In this document: in pieces, positions 51,056 to 62,288 of the stretch
How positions within the stretch are numbered: the first letter of the stretch is position 1
How the letters are laid out: each line of letters opens with the position of its first letter
DNA from: Lasioglossum baleicum
Lineage: Eukaryota > Arthropoda > Insecta > Hymenoptera > Halictidae
DNA length: 64,000 bases
Reading direction: 5' to 3'
Assembly: GCF_051020765.1 (NCBI RefSeq)
Contig: NW_027469358.1
Coordinates: 1 to 64,000, forward strand
Notes under the pieces: generated by a model
The model's input: only the letters and a program-made list of their open reading frames with translations
The model's database searches: none
What the model was told of the DNA's origin: nothing
Position numbers and translations under genes: made by a program

Positions 51056-52941
51056 GCATGCGCATCCCACAAAACCTGCGCATGCGCATCCCACAAAACC
51101 TCGCACGTGTTTTTACTCGACTAGCCTGCGGGATGCATCCTCTCGCACGTGTTTTTGCTCGGCTAGCCTGCGGGATGCATCCTCTCGCACGTGTTTTTGC
51201 TCGACTAGCCATGCGCATCCCAAAAAACCTGCGCATGCGCATCCCACAAAACCTGCGCATGCGCATCCCACAAAACCTCGCACGTGTTTTTACTCGACTA
51301 GCCTGCGGGATGCATCCTCTCGCACGTGTTTTTACTCGACTAGCCTGCGGGATGCATCGTCTCGCACGTGTTTTTACTCGACTAGCCTGCGGGATGCATC
51401 CTCTCGCACGTGTTTTTGCTCGACTAGCCATGCGCATCCCAAAAAACCTGCGCATGCGCATCCCAAAAAATCTGCGCATGCGCATCCCACAAAACCTGCG
51501 CATGCGCATCCCACAAAACCTCGTACGTGTTTGTGCTCGACTAGACTGCGGGATGCATCCTTTCGCACGTGTTTTTGCTCGACTAGCCTGCGGGATGCAT
51601 CCTCTCGCACGTGTTTGTGCTCGACTAGCCTGCGGGATGCATCCTCTCGCACGTGTTTTTACTCGACTAGCCTGCGGGATGCATCCTCTCGCTCGTGTTT
51701 TTGCTCGACTAGCCATGCGCATCCCAAAAAACCTGCACATGCGCATCCCAAAAAACCTGCGCATGCGCATCCCACAAATCCTGCGCATGCGCATCCCACA
51801 AAACCTCGCACGTGTTTTTACTCGACTAGCCTGCGGGATGCATCCTCTCGCACGTGTTTTTGCTCGGCTAGCCTGCGGGATGCATCCTCTCGCACGTGTT
51901 TTTGCTCGACTAGCCATGCGCATCTCAAAAAACCTGCGCATGCGCATCCCACAAAACCTGCGCATGCGCATCCCACAAAACCTCGCACGTGTTTTTACTC
52001 GACTAGCCTGCGGGATGCATCCTCTCGCACGTGTTTTTACTCGACTAGCCTGCGGGATGCATCCTCTCGCACGTGTTTTTGCTCGACTAGCCATGCGCAT
52101 CCCATAAAACCTGCGCATGCGCATCCCACAAAACCTGCGCATGCGCATCCCACAAAACCTCACACGTGTTTTTACTCGACTAGCCTGCGGGATGCATCCT
52201 CTCGCACGTGTTTTTACTCGACTAGCCTGCGGGATGCATCCTCTCGCACGTGTTTTTACTCGACTAGCCTGCAGGATGCATCCTCTCGCACGTGTTTTTA
52301 CACGACTAGCCTGCGGGATGCATCCTCTCGCACGTGTTTTTGCTCGACTAGCCATGCGCATCCCAAAAAACTTGCGCATGCGCATCCCACAAAACCTGCG
52401 CATGCGCATCCCACAAAACCTCGCACGTGTTTTTACTCGACTAGCCTGCGGGATGCATCCTCTCGCACGTGTTTTTACTCGACTAGCCTGCGAGATGCAT
52501 CCTCTCGCACGTGTTTTTACTCGACTAGCCTGCGGGATGCATCCTCTCGCACGTGTTTTTGCTCGACTAGCCTGCGGGATGCATCCTCTCGCACGTGTTT
52601 TTGCTCGACTAGGCATGCGCATCCCAAAAAACCTGCGCATGCGCATCCCACAAAACCTGCGCATGCGCATCCCACAAAACCTCGCACGTGTTTTTACTCG
52701 ACTAGCCTGCGGGATGCATCCTCTCGCACGTGTTTTTACTCGACTAGCCTGCGGGATGCATCCTCTCGCACGTGTTTTTACTCGACTAGCCTGCGGGATG
52801 CATCCTCTCGCACGTGTTTTTACTCCACTAGCCTGCGGGATGCATCCTCTCGCACGTGTTTTTGCTCGACTAGGCATGCGCATCCCAAAAAACCTGCGCA
52901 TGCGCATCCCACAAAACCTGCGCATGCGCATCCCACAAAAC
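51056..52941. repeat. Mosaic HOR block
   Basis: Regular A runs and B blocks. Contains the TACGTG/TTTGTG/CTTTCG series at about 51520-51580 (related to 34.85 and 43.37 kb but with TTTTTGCTCG instead of TTTTTGTTCG), a GCTCGTGTTT monomer near 51691 and two CTAGGCATGCGC junctions. No gene or unique sequence. Confidence 0.78.
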
Positions 52942-53850
52942 CTTGCACGTGTTTTTACTCGACTAGCCTGCGGGATGCATCCTCTCGCACGTGTTTTTAC
53001 TCGACTAGCCTGCGGGATGCATCCTCTCGCACGTGTTTTTACTCGACTAGCCTGCGGGATGCATCGTCTCGCACGTGTTTTTGCTCGACTAGCCTGCGGG
53101 ATGCATCCTCTCGCACGTGTTTTTACTCGACTAGCCTGCGGGATTCATCCTCTCGCACGTGTTTTTACTCTACAAGCCTGCGGGATGCATCCTCTCGCAC
53201 GTGTTTTTGCTCGACTAGCCTGCTGGATGCATCCTCTCGAACGTGTTTTTACTCGACTAGCCTGCGGGATGCATCCTCCAGCACGTATTTTTACTCCACT
53301 AGCCTGCGGGATACATCCTCTCGCACGTGTTTTTGCTCGACTAGCCTGCGGGATGCATCCTCTCGCAAGTGTTTTTGCTCGACTAGCCTGCGGGATGCAT
53401 CCTCTTGCACGTGTTTTTGCTCGACTAGCCTGCGGGACGCATCCTCTCGCACGTGTTTTTACTCGACTAGCCTGCGGGATGCATCCTCTCGCACGTGTTT
53501 TTACTCGACTAGCCTGCGGGAAGCATCCTCTTGCACGTGTTTTTACTCGACTAGCATGCGGGATGCATCCTCTCGCACGTGTTTTTACTCGACTAGCCTG
53601 CGGGAAGCATCCTCTCGCACGTGTTTTTACTCGACTAGCCTGCGGGATGCATCCTCTCGCACGTGTTTTTACTCGACTAGCCTGCGGGAAGCATCCTCTT
53701 GCACGTGTTTTTACTCGACTAGCCTGCGGGATGCACCCTCTCGCACGTGTTTTTACTCGACTAGCCTGCGGGATGCATCCTCTCGCACGTGTTTTTACTC
53801 GACTACCCTGCGGGATGCATCCTCTCGCACGTGTTTTTGCTCGACTAGCC
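52942..53850. repeat. Longest A run: 21 full monomers plus 27 bases, unusually diverged
   Basis: 909 bp without a B unit, exactly 21 x 42 + 27. From about 53150 it holds many variants seen rarely or never elsewhere: CTCTACAAGCC, TGCTGGATGC, CTCGAACG, CCAGCACGTATTTTT, CTCCACTAG, GGATACATCC, GCAAGTG, CTTGCACG, GGACGCATCC, GGAAGCATCC and GATGCACCC. It appears less homogenised than the rest of the array. Confidence 0.93.
53345..53849. repeat. Diverged A segment paired with 57330-57834 (offset 3985)
   Basis: GGACGCATCC (53436 and 57421) and GGAAGCATCC (53521 and 57506) match at the same offset. The left limit is near the GCAAGTG monomer. Confidence 0.85.
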
Positions 53851-53889
53851 ATGCGCATCCCAAAAAACCTGCGCATGCGCATCCCACAA

Positions 53890-54248
53890 AACCTCGCACG
53901 TGTTTTTACTCGACTAGCCTGCGGGATGCATCCCCTCGCACGTGTTTTTACTCGACTACCCTGCGGGATGCATCCTCTCGCACGTGTTTTTGCTCGACTA
54001 GCCATGCGCATCCCATAAAACCTACGCATCCGCATCCCACAAAACCTGCGCATGCGCACCCCACAAAACCTCGCACGTGTTTTTACTCGACTAGCCTGCG
54101 GGATGCATCCTCTCGCACGTGCTTTACTCGACTAGCCTGCGGGATGCATCCTCTCGCACGTGTTTTTACTCGACTAGCCTGCGGGATGCATCCTCTCGCA
54201 CGTGTTTTTGCTCGACTAGCCTGCGGGATGCATCCTCTCGCACGTGTT
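53890..54248. repeat. HOR segment paired with 56181-56539 (offset 2291)
   Basis: Shares CATCCCCTCG (53931 and 56222), a CATCCGCATCCC B unit, a GCGCACCCC B unit and the short CACGTGCTTTACTCG monomer. Ends at TTTGGGCTCG (54249) versus TTTTTGCTCG. Confidence 0.86.
54112..54152. repeat. 41-bp A monomer CACGTGCTTTACTCG (first of four)
   Basis: One T lost and one T changed to C in the T run. The copies at 56403, 58145 and 60667 follow offsets 2291, 1742 and 2522. Each copy shifts the frame. Confidence 0.92.
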
Positions 54249-55105
54249 TGGGCTCGACTAGCCTGCGGGATGCATCCTCTCGCACGTGTTTTTGCTCGAC
54301 TAGCCTGCGGGATGCATCCTCTCGCACGTGTTTTTACTCGACTAGCCTGCGGGATGCATCCTCTCGCACGTGTTTTTACTCGACTACCCTGCGGGATGCA
54401 TCCTCTCGCACGTGTTTTTGCTCGACTAGCCATGCGCATCCCAAAAAACCTGCGCATGCGCATCCCAAAAAATCTACGCATGCGCATCCCACAAAACCTG
54501 CGCATGCGCATCCCACAAAACCTCGCACGTGTTTGTGCTCGACTAGACTGCGGGATGCATCCTTTCGCACGTGTTTTTACTCGACTACCCTGCGGGATGC
54601 ATCCTCTCGCACGTGTTTTTGCTCGACTAGCCATGCGCATCCCAAAAAACCTGCGCATGCGCATCCCACAAAACCTGCGTATGCGCATCCCACAAAACCT
54701 CGCACGTGTTTTTACTCGACTAGCCTGCGGGATGCATCCTCTCGCACGTGTTTTTGCTCGACTAGCCTGCGGGATGCATCCTCTCGCACGTGTTTTTGCT
54801 CGACTAGCCATGCGCATCCCAAAAAACCTGCGCATGCGCATCCCACAAAACCTGCGCATGCGCATCCCACAAAACCTCGCACGTGTTTTTACTCGACTAG
54901 CCTGCGGGATGCATCCTCTCGCACGTGTTTTTACTCGACTAGCCTGCGGGATGCATCCTCTCGCACGTGTTTTTACTCGACTAGCCTACGGGATGCATCG
55001 TCTCGCACGTGTTTTTACTCGACTAGCCTGCGGGATGCATCCTCTCGCACGTGTTTTTGCTCGACTAGCCATGCGCATCCCAAAAAACCTGCGCATGCGC
55101 ATCCC

Positions 55106-55400
55106 GAAAAACCTGCGCATGCGCATCCCACAAAACCTGCGCATGCGCATCCCACAAAACCTTGCACGTGTTTTTACTCGACCAGCCTGCGGGATGCATC
55201 CTCTCGCACGTGTTTTTGCTCGGCTAGCCTGCGGGATGCATCCTCTCGCACGTGTTTTTTCTCGACTAGCCATGCGCATCCCAAAAAACCTGCGCATGCG
55301 CATCCCACAAAACCTGCGCATGCGCATCCCACAAAACCTCGCACGTGTTTTTACTCGACTAGCCTGCGGGATGCATCCTCTCGCACGTGTTTTTACTCGA
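55106..55400. repeat. Segment paired with 55625-55919 (offset 519)
   Basis: Shares CTCGACCAGCC (55178 and 55697) and a T run of six before CTCGACTAGCC (ending 55260 and 55779). The right copy has GCGCAAGCGC near 55812, which breaks one palindrome. Boundaries are approximate. Confidence 0.78.
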
Positions 55401-56402
55401 CTAGCCTGCGGGATGCATCCTCTCGCACGTGTTTTTGCTCGACTAGCCATGCGCATCCAAAAAAACCTGCACATGCGCATCCCAAAAAACCTGCGCATGC
55501 GCATCCCAAAAAACCTGCGCATGCGCATCCCACAAAACCTGCGTATGCGCATCCCACAAAACCTCGCACGTGTTTTTGCTCGACTAGCCATGCGAATCCA
55601 AAAAAACCTGCACATGCGCATCCCAAAAAACCTGCGCATGCGCATCCCACAAAACCTGCGCATGCGCATCCCACAAAACCTCGCACGTGTTTTTACTCGA
55701 CCAGCCTGCGGGATGCATCCTCTCGCACGTGTTTTTGCTCGGCTAGCCTGCGGGATGCATCCTCTCGCACGTGTTTTTTCTCGACTAGCCATGCGCATCC
55801 CAAAAAACCTGCGCAAGCGCATCCCACAAAACCTGCGCATGCGCATCCCACAAAACCTCGCACGTGTTTTTACTCGACTAGCCTGCGGGATGCATCCTCT
55901 CGCACGTGTTTTTACTCGACTAGCCTGCGGGATGCATCGTCTCGCACGTGTTTTTACTCGACTAGCCTGCGGGATGCATCCTCTCGCACGTGTTTTTACT
56001 CGACTAGCCTGCGGGATGCATCCTCTCGCACGTGTTTTTACTCGACTACCCTGCGGGATGCATCCTCTCCCACGTGTTTTTGCTCGACTAGCCATGCGCA
56101 TCCCAAAAAACCTGCGCATGCGCATCCCACAAAACCTGCGCATGCGCATCCCACAAAACCTGCGCATGCGCATCCCACAAAACCTCGCACGTGTTTTTAC
56201 TCGACTAGCCTGCGGGATGCATCCCCTCGCACGTGTTTTTACTCGACTACCCTGCGGGATGCATCCTCTCGCACGTGTTTTTGCTCGACTAGCCATGCGC
56301 ATCCCATAAAACCTGCGCATCCGCATCCCACAAAACCTGTGCATGCGCACCCCACAAAACCTCGCACGTGTTTTTACTCGACTAGCCTGCGGGATGCATC
56401 CT

Positions 56403-56443
56403 CTCGCACGTGCTTTACTCGACTAGCCTGCGGGATGCATCCT
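56403..56443. repeat. 41-bp A monomer CACGTGCTTTACTCG, copy 2
   Basis: At +2291 from the 54112 monomer. Confidence 0.9.
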
Positions 56444-56554
56444 CTCGCACGTGTTTTTACTCGACTAGCCTGCGGGATGCATCCTCTCGCACGTGTTTTT
56501 GCTCGACTAGCCTGCGGGATGCATCCTCTCGCACGTGTTTTTGCTCGACTAGGC

Positions 56555-56692
56555 ATGGGCATCCCAAAAAACCTGCGCATGCGCATCCCAAAAAACCTGC
56601 GCATGCGCATCCCACAAAACCTGCGCATGCGCATCCCACAAAACCTGCGCATGCGCATCCCACAAAACCAGCGCATGCGCATCCCACAAAAC
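56555..56692. repeat. Longest B block type: six units (5 x 24 + 18 = 138 bp)
   Basis: Opens with CTAGGCATGGGCATCCC, so its first half site is also altered. It contains several intact 12-bp palindromes in a row; one is altered by CCAGCGCATG (near 56669). Confidence 0.93.
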
Positions 56693-57304
56693 CTCGCACG
56701 TGTTTTTACTCGACTAGCCTGCGGGATGCATCCTCTCGCACGTGTTTTTACTCGACTAGCCTGCGGGTTGCATCCTCTCGCACGTGTTTCTACTCGACTA
56801 GCCTGCGGGATGCATCCTCTCGCACGTGTTTTTACTCGACTAGCCTGCGGGATGCATCGTCTCGCACGTGTTTTTACTCGACTAGCCTGCGGGATGCATC
56901 CTCTCGCACGTGTTTTTGCTCGACTAGCCTTGCGCATCCCAAAAAACCTGCGCATGCGCATCCCAAAAAATCTGCGCATGCGCATCCCACAAAACCTGCG
57001 CATGCGCATCCCACAAAACCTCGCACGTGTTTGTGCTCGACTAGCCTGCGGGATGCATCCTTTCGCACGTGTTTTTACTCGACTAGCCTGCGGGATGCAT
57101 CCTCTCGCACGTGTTTTTGCTCGACTTCCCTGCGGGATGCATCCTCTCGCACGTGTTTGTGCTCGACTAGCCTGCGGGATGCATCCTCTCGCACGTGTTT
57201 TTGCTTGACTAGCCTTGCGCATCCCAAAAAACCTGCGCATGCGCATCCCAAAAAATCTGCGCATGCGCAGCCCACAAAACCTGCGCATGCGCATCCCACA
57301 AAAC

Positions 57305-57835
57305 CTCGCACGTGTTTGTGCTCGACTAGCCTGCGGGATGCATCCTCTTGCAAGTGTTTTTGCTCGACTAGCCTGCGGGATGCATCCTCTCGCACGTGTT
57401 TTTGCTCGACTAGCCTGCGGGACGCATCCTCTCGCACGTGTTTTTACTCGACTAGCCTGCGGGATGCATCCTCTCGCACGTGTTTTTACTCGACTAGCCT
57501 GCGGGAAGCATCCTCTTGCACGTGTTTTTACTCGACTAGCATGCGGGATGCATCCTCTCGCACGTGTTTTTACTCGACTAGCCTGCGGGAAGCATCCTCT
57601 CGCACGTGTTTTTACTCGACTAGCCTGCGGGATGCATCCTCCCGCACGTGTTTTTACTCGACTAGCCTGCGGGAAGCATCCTCTTGCACGTGTTTTTACT
57701 CGACTAGCCTGCGGGATGCATCCTCTCGCACGTGTTTTTACTCGACTAGCCTGCGGGATGCATCCTCTCGCACGTGTTTTTACTCGACTACCCTGCGGGA
57801 TGCATCCTCTCCCACGTGTTTTTGCTCGACTAGCC
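57305..57835. repeat. Second diverged long A run: 12 full monomers plus 27 bases
   Basis: 531 bp, which equals 12 x 42 + 27. Mostly a copy of 53345-53849, but it gained CATCCTCCCGCACG (57639) and CTCCCACGTG near its end. Confidence 0.92.
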
Positions 57836-58144
57836 ATGCGCATCCCAAAAAACCTGCGCATGCGCATCCCACAAAACCTGCGCATGCGCATCCCACAAAA
57901 CCTGCGCATGCGCATCCCACAAAACCTCGCACGTGTTTTTACTCGACTAGCCTGCGGGATGCATCCCCTCGCACGTGTTTTTACTCGACTACCCTGCGGG
58001 ATGCATCCTCTCGCACGTGTTTTTGCTCGACTAGCCATGCGCATCCCATAAAACCTGCGCATCCGCATCCCACAAAACCTGTGCATGCGCACCCCACAAA
58101 ACCTCGCACGTGTTTTTACTCGACTAGCCTGCGGGATGCATCCT

Positions 58145-58185
58145 CTCGCACGTGCTTTACTCGACTAGCCTGCGGGATGCATCCT
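58145..58185. repeat. 41-bp A monomer CACGTGCTTTACTCG, copy 3
   Basis: At +1742 from copy 2. Confidence 0.9.
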
Positions 58186-58296
58186 CTCGCACGTGTTTTT
58201 ACTCGACTAGCCTGCGGGATGCATCCTCTCGCACGTGTTTTTGCTCGACTAGCCTGCGGGATGCATCCTCTCGCACGTGTTTTTGCTCGACTAGGC

Positions 58297-58434
58297 ATGG
58301 GCATCCCAAAAAACCTGCGCATGCGCATCCCAAAAAACCTGCGCATGCGCATCCCACAAAACCTGCGCATGCGCATCCCACAAAACCTGCGCATGCGCAT
58401 CCCACAAAACCTGCGCATGCGCATCCCACAAAAC
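58297..58434. repeat. Six-unit B block, copy 2
   Basis: At +1742; all five internal palindromes intact at 24-bp spacing. Confidence 0.93.
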
Positions 58435-60666
58435 CTCGCACGTGTTTTTACTCGACTAGCCTGCGGGATGCATCCTCTCGCACGTGTTTTTACTCGAGTA
58501 GCCTGCGGGTTGCATCCTCTCGCACGTGTTTCTACTCGACTAGCCTGCGGGATGCATCCTCTCGCACGTGTTTTTACTCGACTAGCCTGCGGGATGCATC
58601 GTCTCGCACGTGTTTTTACTCGACTAGCCTGCGGGATGCATCCTCTCGCACGTGTTTTTGCTCGACTAGCCTTGCGCATCCCAAAAAACCTGCGCATGCG
58701 CATCCCAAAAAATCTGCGCATGCGCATCCCACAAAACCTGCGCATGCGCATCCCACAAAACCTCGCACGTGTTTGTGCTCGACTAGCCTGCGGGATGCAT
58801 CCTTTCGCACGTGTTTTTACTCGACTAGCCTGCGGGATGCATCCTCTCGCACGTGTTTTTGCTCGACTTCCCTGCGGGATGCATCCTCTCGCACGTGTTT
58901 GTGCTCGACTAGCCTGCGGGATGCATCCTCTCGCACGTGTTTTTGCTCGACTAGCCTTGCGCATCCCAAAAAACCTGCGCATGCGCATCCCAAAAAATCT
59001 GCGCATGCGCATCCCACAAAACCTGCGCATGCGCATCCCACAAAACCTCGCACGTGTTTGTGCTCGACTAGCCTGCGGGATGCATCCTCTCGCACGTGTT
59101 TTTGCTCGACTAGCCTGCGGGATGCATCCTCTCGCACGTGTTTTTACTCGACTACCCTGCGGGATGCATCCTCTCGCACGTGTTTTTGCTCGACTAGCCA
59201 TGCGCATCCCAAAAAACCTGCGCATGCGCATCCCAAAAAACCTGCGCATGCGCATCCCACAAAACCTGCGTATGCGCATCCCACAAAACCTCGCACGTGT
59301 TTTTACTCGACTAGCCTGCGGGATGCATCCTCTCGCACGTGTTTTTACTCGACTAGCCTGCGGGATGCATCCTCTCGCACGTGTTTTTGCTCGACTAGCC
59401 ATGCGCATCCCAAAAAACCTGCACATGCGCATCCCAAAAAACCTGCGCATGCGCATCCCACAAAACCTGCGCATGCGCATCCCACAAAACCTCGCACGTG
59501 TTTTTACTCGACTAGCCTGCGGGATGCATCCTCTCGCACGTGTTTTTGCTCGGCTAGCCTGCGGGATGCATCCTCTCGCACGTGTTTTTGCTCGACTAGC
59601 CATGCGCATCCCAAAAAACCTGCGCATGCGCATCCCACAAAAACTGCGCATGCGCATCCCACAAAACCTCGCACGTGTTTTTACTCGACTAGCCTGCGGG
59701 ATGCATCCTCTCGCACGTGTTTTTACTCGACTAGCCTGCGGGATGCATCCTCTCGCACGTGTTTTTGCTCGACTTCCCTGCGGGATGCATCCTCTCGCAC
59801 GTGTTTGTGCTCGACTAGCCTGCGGGATGCATCCTCTCGCACGTGTTTTTGCTCGACTAGCCTTGCGCATCCCAAAAAACCTGCGCATGCGCATCCCAAA
59901 AAATCTGCGCATGCGCATCCCACAAAACCTGCGCATGCGCATCCCACAAAACCTCGCACGTGTTTGTGCTCGACTAGCCTGCGGGATGCATCCTCTCGCA
60001 CGTGTTTTTGCTCGACTAGCCTGCGGGATGCATCCTCTCGCACGTGTTTTTGCTCGACTTCCCTGCGGGATGCATCCTCTCGCACGTGTTTGTGCTCGAC
60101 TAGCCTGCGGGAAGCATCCTCTCGCACGTGTTTTTACTCGACTAGCCTGCGGGATGCATCCTCCCGCACGTGTTTTTACTCGACTAGCCTGCGGGAAGCA
60201 TCCTCTTGCACGTGTTTTTACTCGACTAGCCTGCGGGATGCATCCTCTCGCACGTGTTTTTACTCGACTAGCCTGCGGGATGCATCCTCTCGCACGTGTT
60301 TTTACTCGACTACCCTGCGGGATGCATCCTCTCCCACGTGTTTTTGCTCGACTAGCCATGCGCATCCCAAAAAACCTGCGCATGCGCATCCCACAAAACC
60401 TGCGCATGCGCATCCCACAAAACCTGCGCATGCGCATCCCACAAAACCTCGCACGTGTTTTTACTCGACTAGCCTGCGGGATGCATCCCCTCGCACGTGT
60501 TTTTACTCGACTACCCTGCGGGATGCATCCTCTCGCACGTGTTTTTGCTCGACTAGCCATGCGCATCCCATAAAACCTGCGCATCCGCATCCCACAAAAC
60601 CTGTGCATGCGCACCCCACAAAACCTCGCACGTGTTTTTACTCGACTAGCCTGCGGGATGCATCCT

Positions 60667-60707
60667 CTCGCACGTGCTTTACTCGACTAGCCTGCGGGAT
60701 GCATCCT
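60667..60707. repeat. 41-bp A monomer CACGTGCTTTACTCG, copy 4
   Basis: At +2522 from copy 3. Confidence 0.9.
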
Positions 60708-60818
60708 CTCGCACGTGTTTTTACTCGACTAGCCTGCGGGATGCATCCTCTCGCACGTGTTTTTGCTCGACTAGCCTGCGGGATGCATCCTCTCGCACGT
60801 GTTTTTGCTCGACTAGGC

Positions 60819-60956
60819 ATGGGCATCCCAAAAAACCTGCGCATGCGCATCCCAAAAAACCTGCGCATGCGCATCCCACAAAACCTGCGCATGCGCATCC
60901 CACAAAACCTGCGCATGCGCATCCCACAAAACCTGCGCATGCGCATCCCACAAAAC
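60819..60956. repeat. Six-unit B block, copy 3
   Basis: At +2522 from copy 2; all five internal palindromes intact. Confidence 0.93.
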
Positions 60957-62288
60957 CTCGCACGTGTTTTTACTCGACTAGCCTGCGGGATGCATCCTCT
61001 CGCACGTGTTTTTACTCGAGTAGCCTGCGGGTTGCATCCTCTCGCACGTGTTTCTACTCGACTAGCCTGCGGGATGCATCCTCTCGCACGTGTTTTTACT
61101 CGACTAGCCTGCGGGATGCATCGTCTCGCACGTGTTTTTACTCGACTAGCCTGCGGGATGCATCCTCTCGCACGTGTTTTTGCTCGACTAGCCTTGCGCA
61201 TCCCAAAAAACCTGCGCATGCGCATCCCAAAAAATCTGCGCATGCGCATCCCACAAAACCTGCGCATGCGCATCCCACAAAACCTCGCACGTGTTTGTGC
61301 TCGACTAGCCTGCGGGATGCATCCTTTCGCACGTGTTTTTACTCGACTAGCCTGCGGGATGCATCCTCTCGCACGTGTTTTTGCTCGACTTCCCTGCGGG
61401 ATGCATCCTCTCGCACGTGTTTGTGCTCGACTAGCCTGCGGGATGCATCCTCTCGCACGTGTTTTTGCTCGACTAGCCTTGCGCATCCCAAAAAACCTGC
61501 GCATGCGCATCCCAAAAAATCTGCGCATGCGCATCCCACAAAACCTGCGCATGCGCATCCCACAAAACCTCGCACGTGTTTGTGCTCGACTAGCCTGCGG
61601 GATGCATCCTCTCGCACGTGTTTTTGCTCGACTAGCCTGCGGGATGCATCCTCTCGCACGTGTTTTTACTCGACTACCCTGCGGGATGCATCCTCTCGCA
61701 CGTGTTTTTGCTCGACTAGCCATGCGCATCCCAAAAAACCTGCGCATGCGCATCCCAAAAAACCTGCGCATGCGCATCCCACAAAACCTGCGTATGCGCA
61801 TCCCACAAAACCTCGCACGTGTTTTTACTCGACTAGCCTGCGGGATGCATCCTCTCGCACGTGTTTTTACTCGACTAGCCTGCGGGATGCATCCTCTCGC
61901 ACGTGTTTTTGCTCGACTAGCCATGCGCATCCCAAAAAACCTGCACATGCGCATCCCAAAAAACCTGCGCATGCGCATCCCACAAAACCTGCGCATGCGC
62001 ATCCCACAAAACCTCGCACGTGTTTTTACTCGACTAGCCTGCGGGATGCATCCTCTCGCACGTGTTTTTGCTCGGCTAGCCTGCGGGATGCATCCTCTCG
62101 CACGTGTTTTTGCTCGACTAGCCATGCGCATCCCAAAAAACCTGCGCATGCGCATCCCACAAAAACTGCGCATGCGCATCCCACAAAACCTCGCACGTGT
62201 TTTTACTCGACTAGCCTGCGGGATGCATCCTCTCGCACGTGTTTTTACTCGACTAGCCTGCGGGATGCATCCTCTCGCACGTGTTTTT

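Larger units (their letters stand above)
55950..57345. repeat. HOR segment paired with 57692-59087 (offset 1742)
   Basis: Contains a six-unit B block, the CACGTGCTTTACTCG monomer and GGGTTGCATCC. Differences noted: TTGCTTGACT (57201) versus TTGCTCGACT, GCGCAGCCC (57266) versus GCGCATCCC, and CCAGCGCATG near 56669. Confidence 0.88.
57576..59766. repeat. HOR segment paired with 60098-62288 (offset 2522)
   Basis: About 2.2 kb. Starts near GGAAGCATCC (57588 and 60110) and ends at TTTTTGCTCG (59767) versus TTTTTACTCG (62289). It includes CTCGAGTAGCC (near 58495 and 61017) and GGGTTGCATCC. Confidence 0.9.
60098..62288. repeat. Copy of 57576-59766 (offset 2522)
   Basis: Third appearance of the 1742/2522 series; no internal difference noted by eye. 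Confidence 0.9.
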
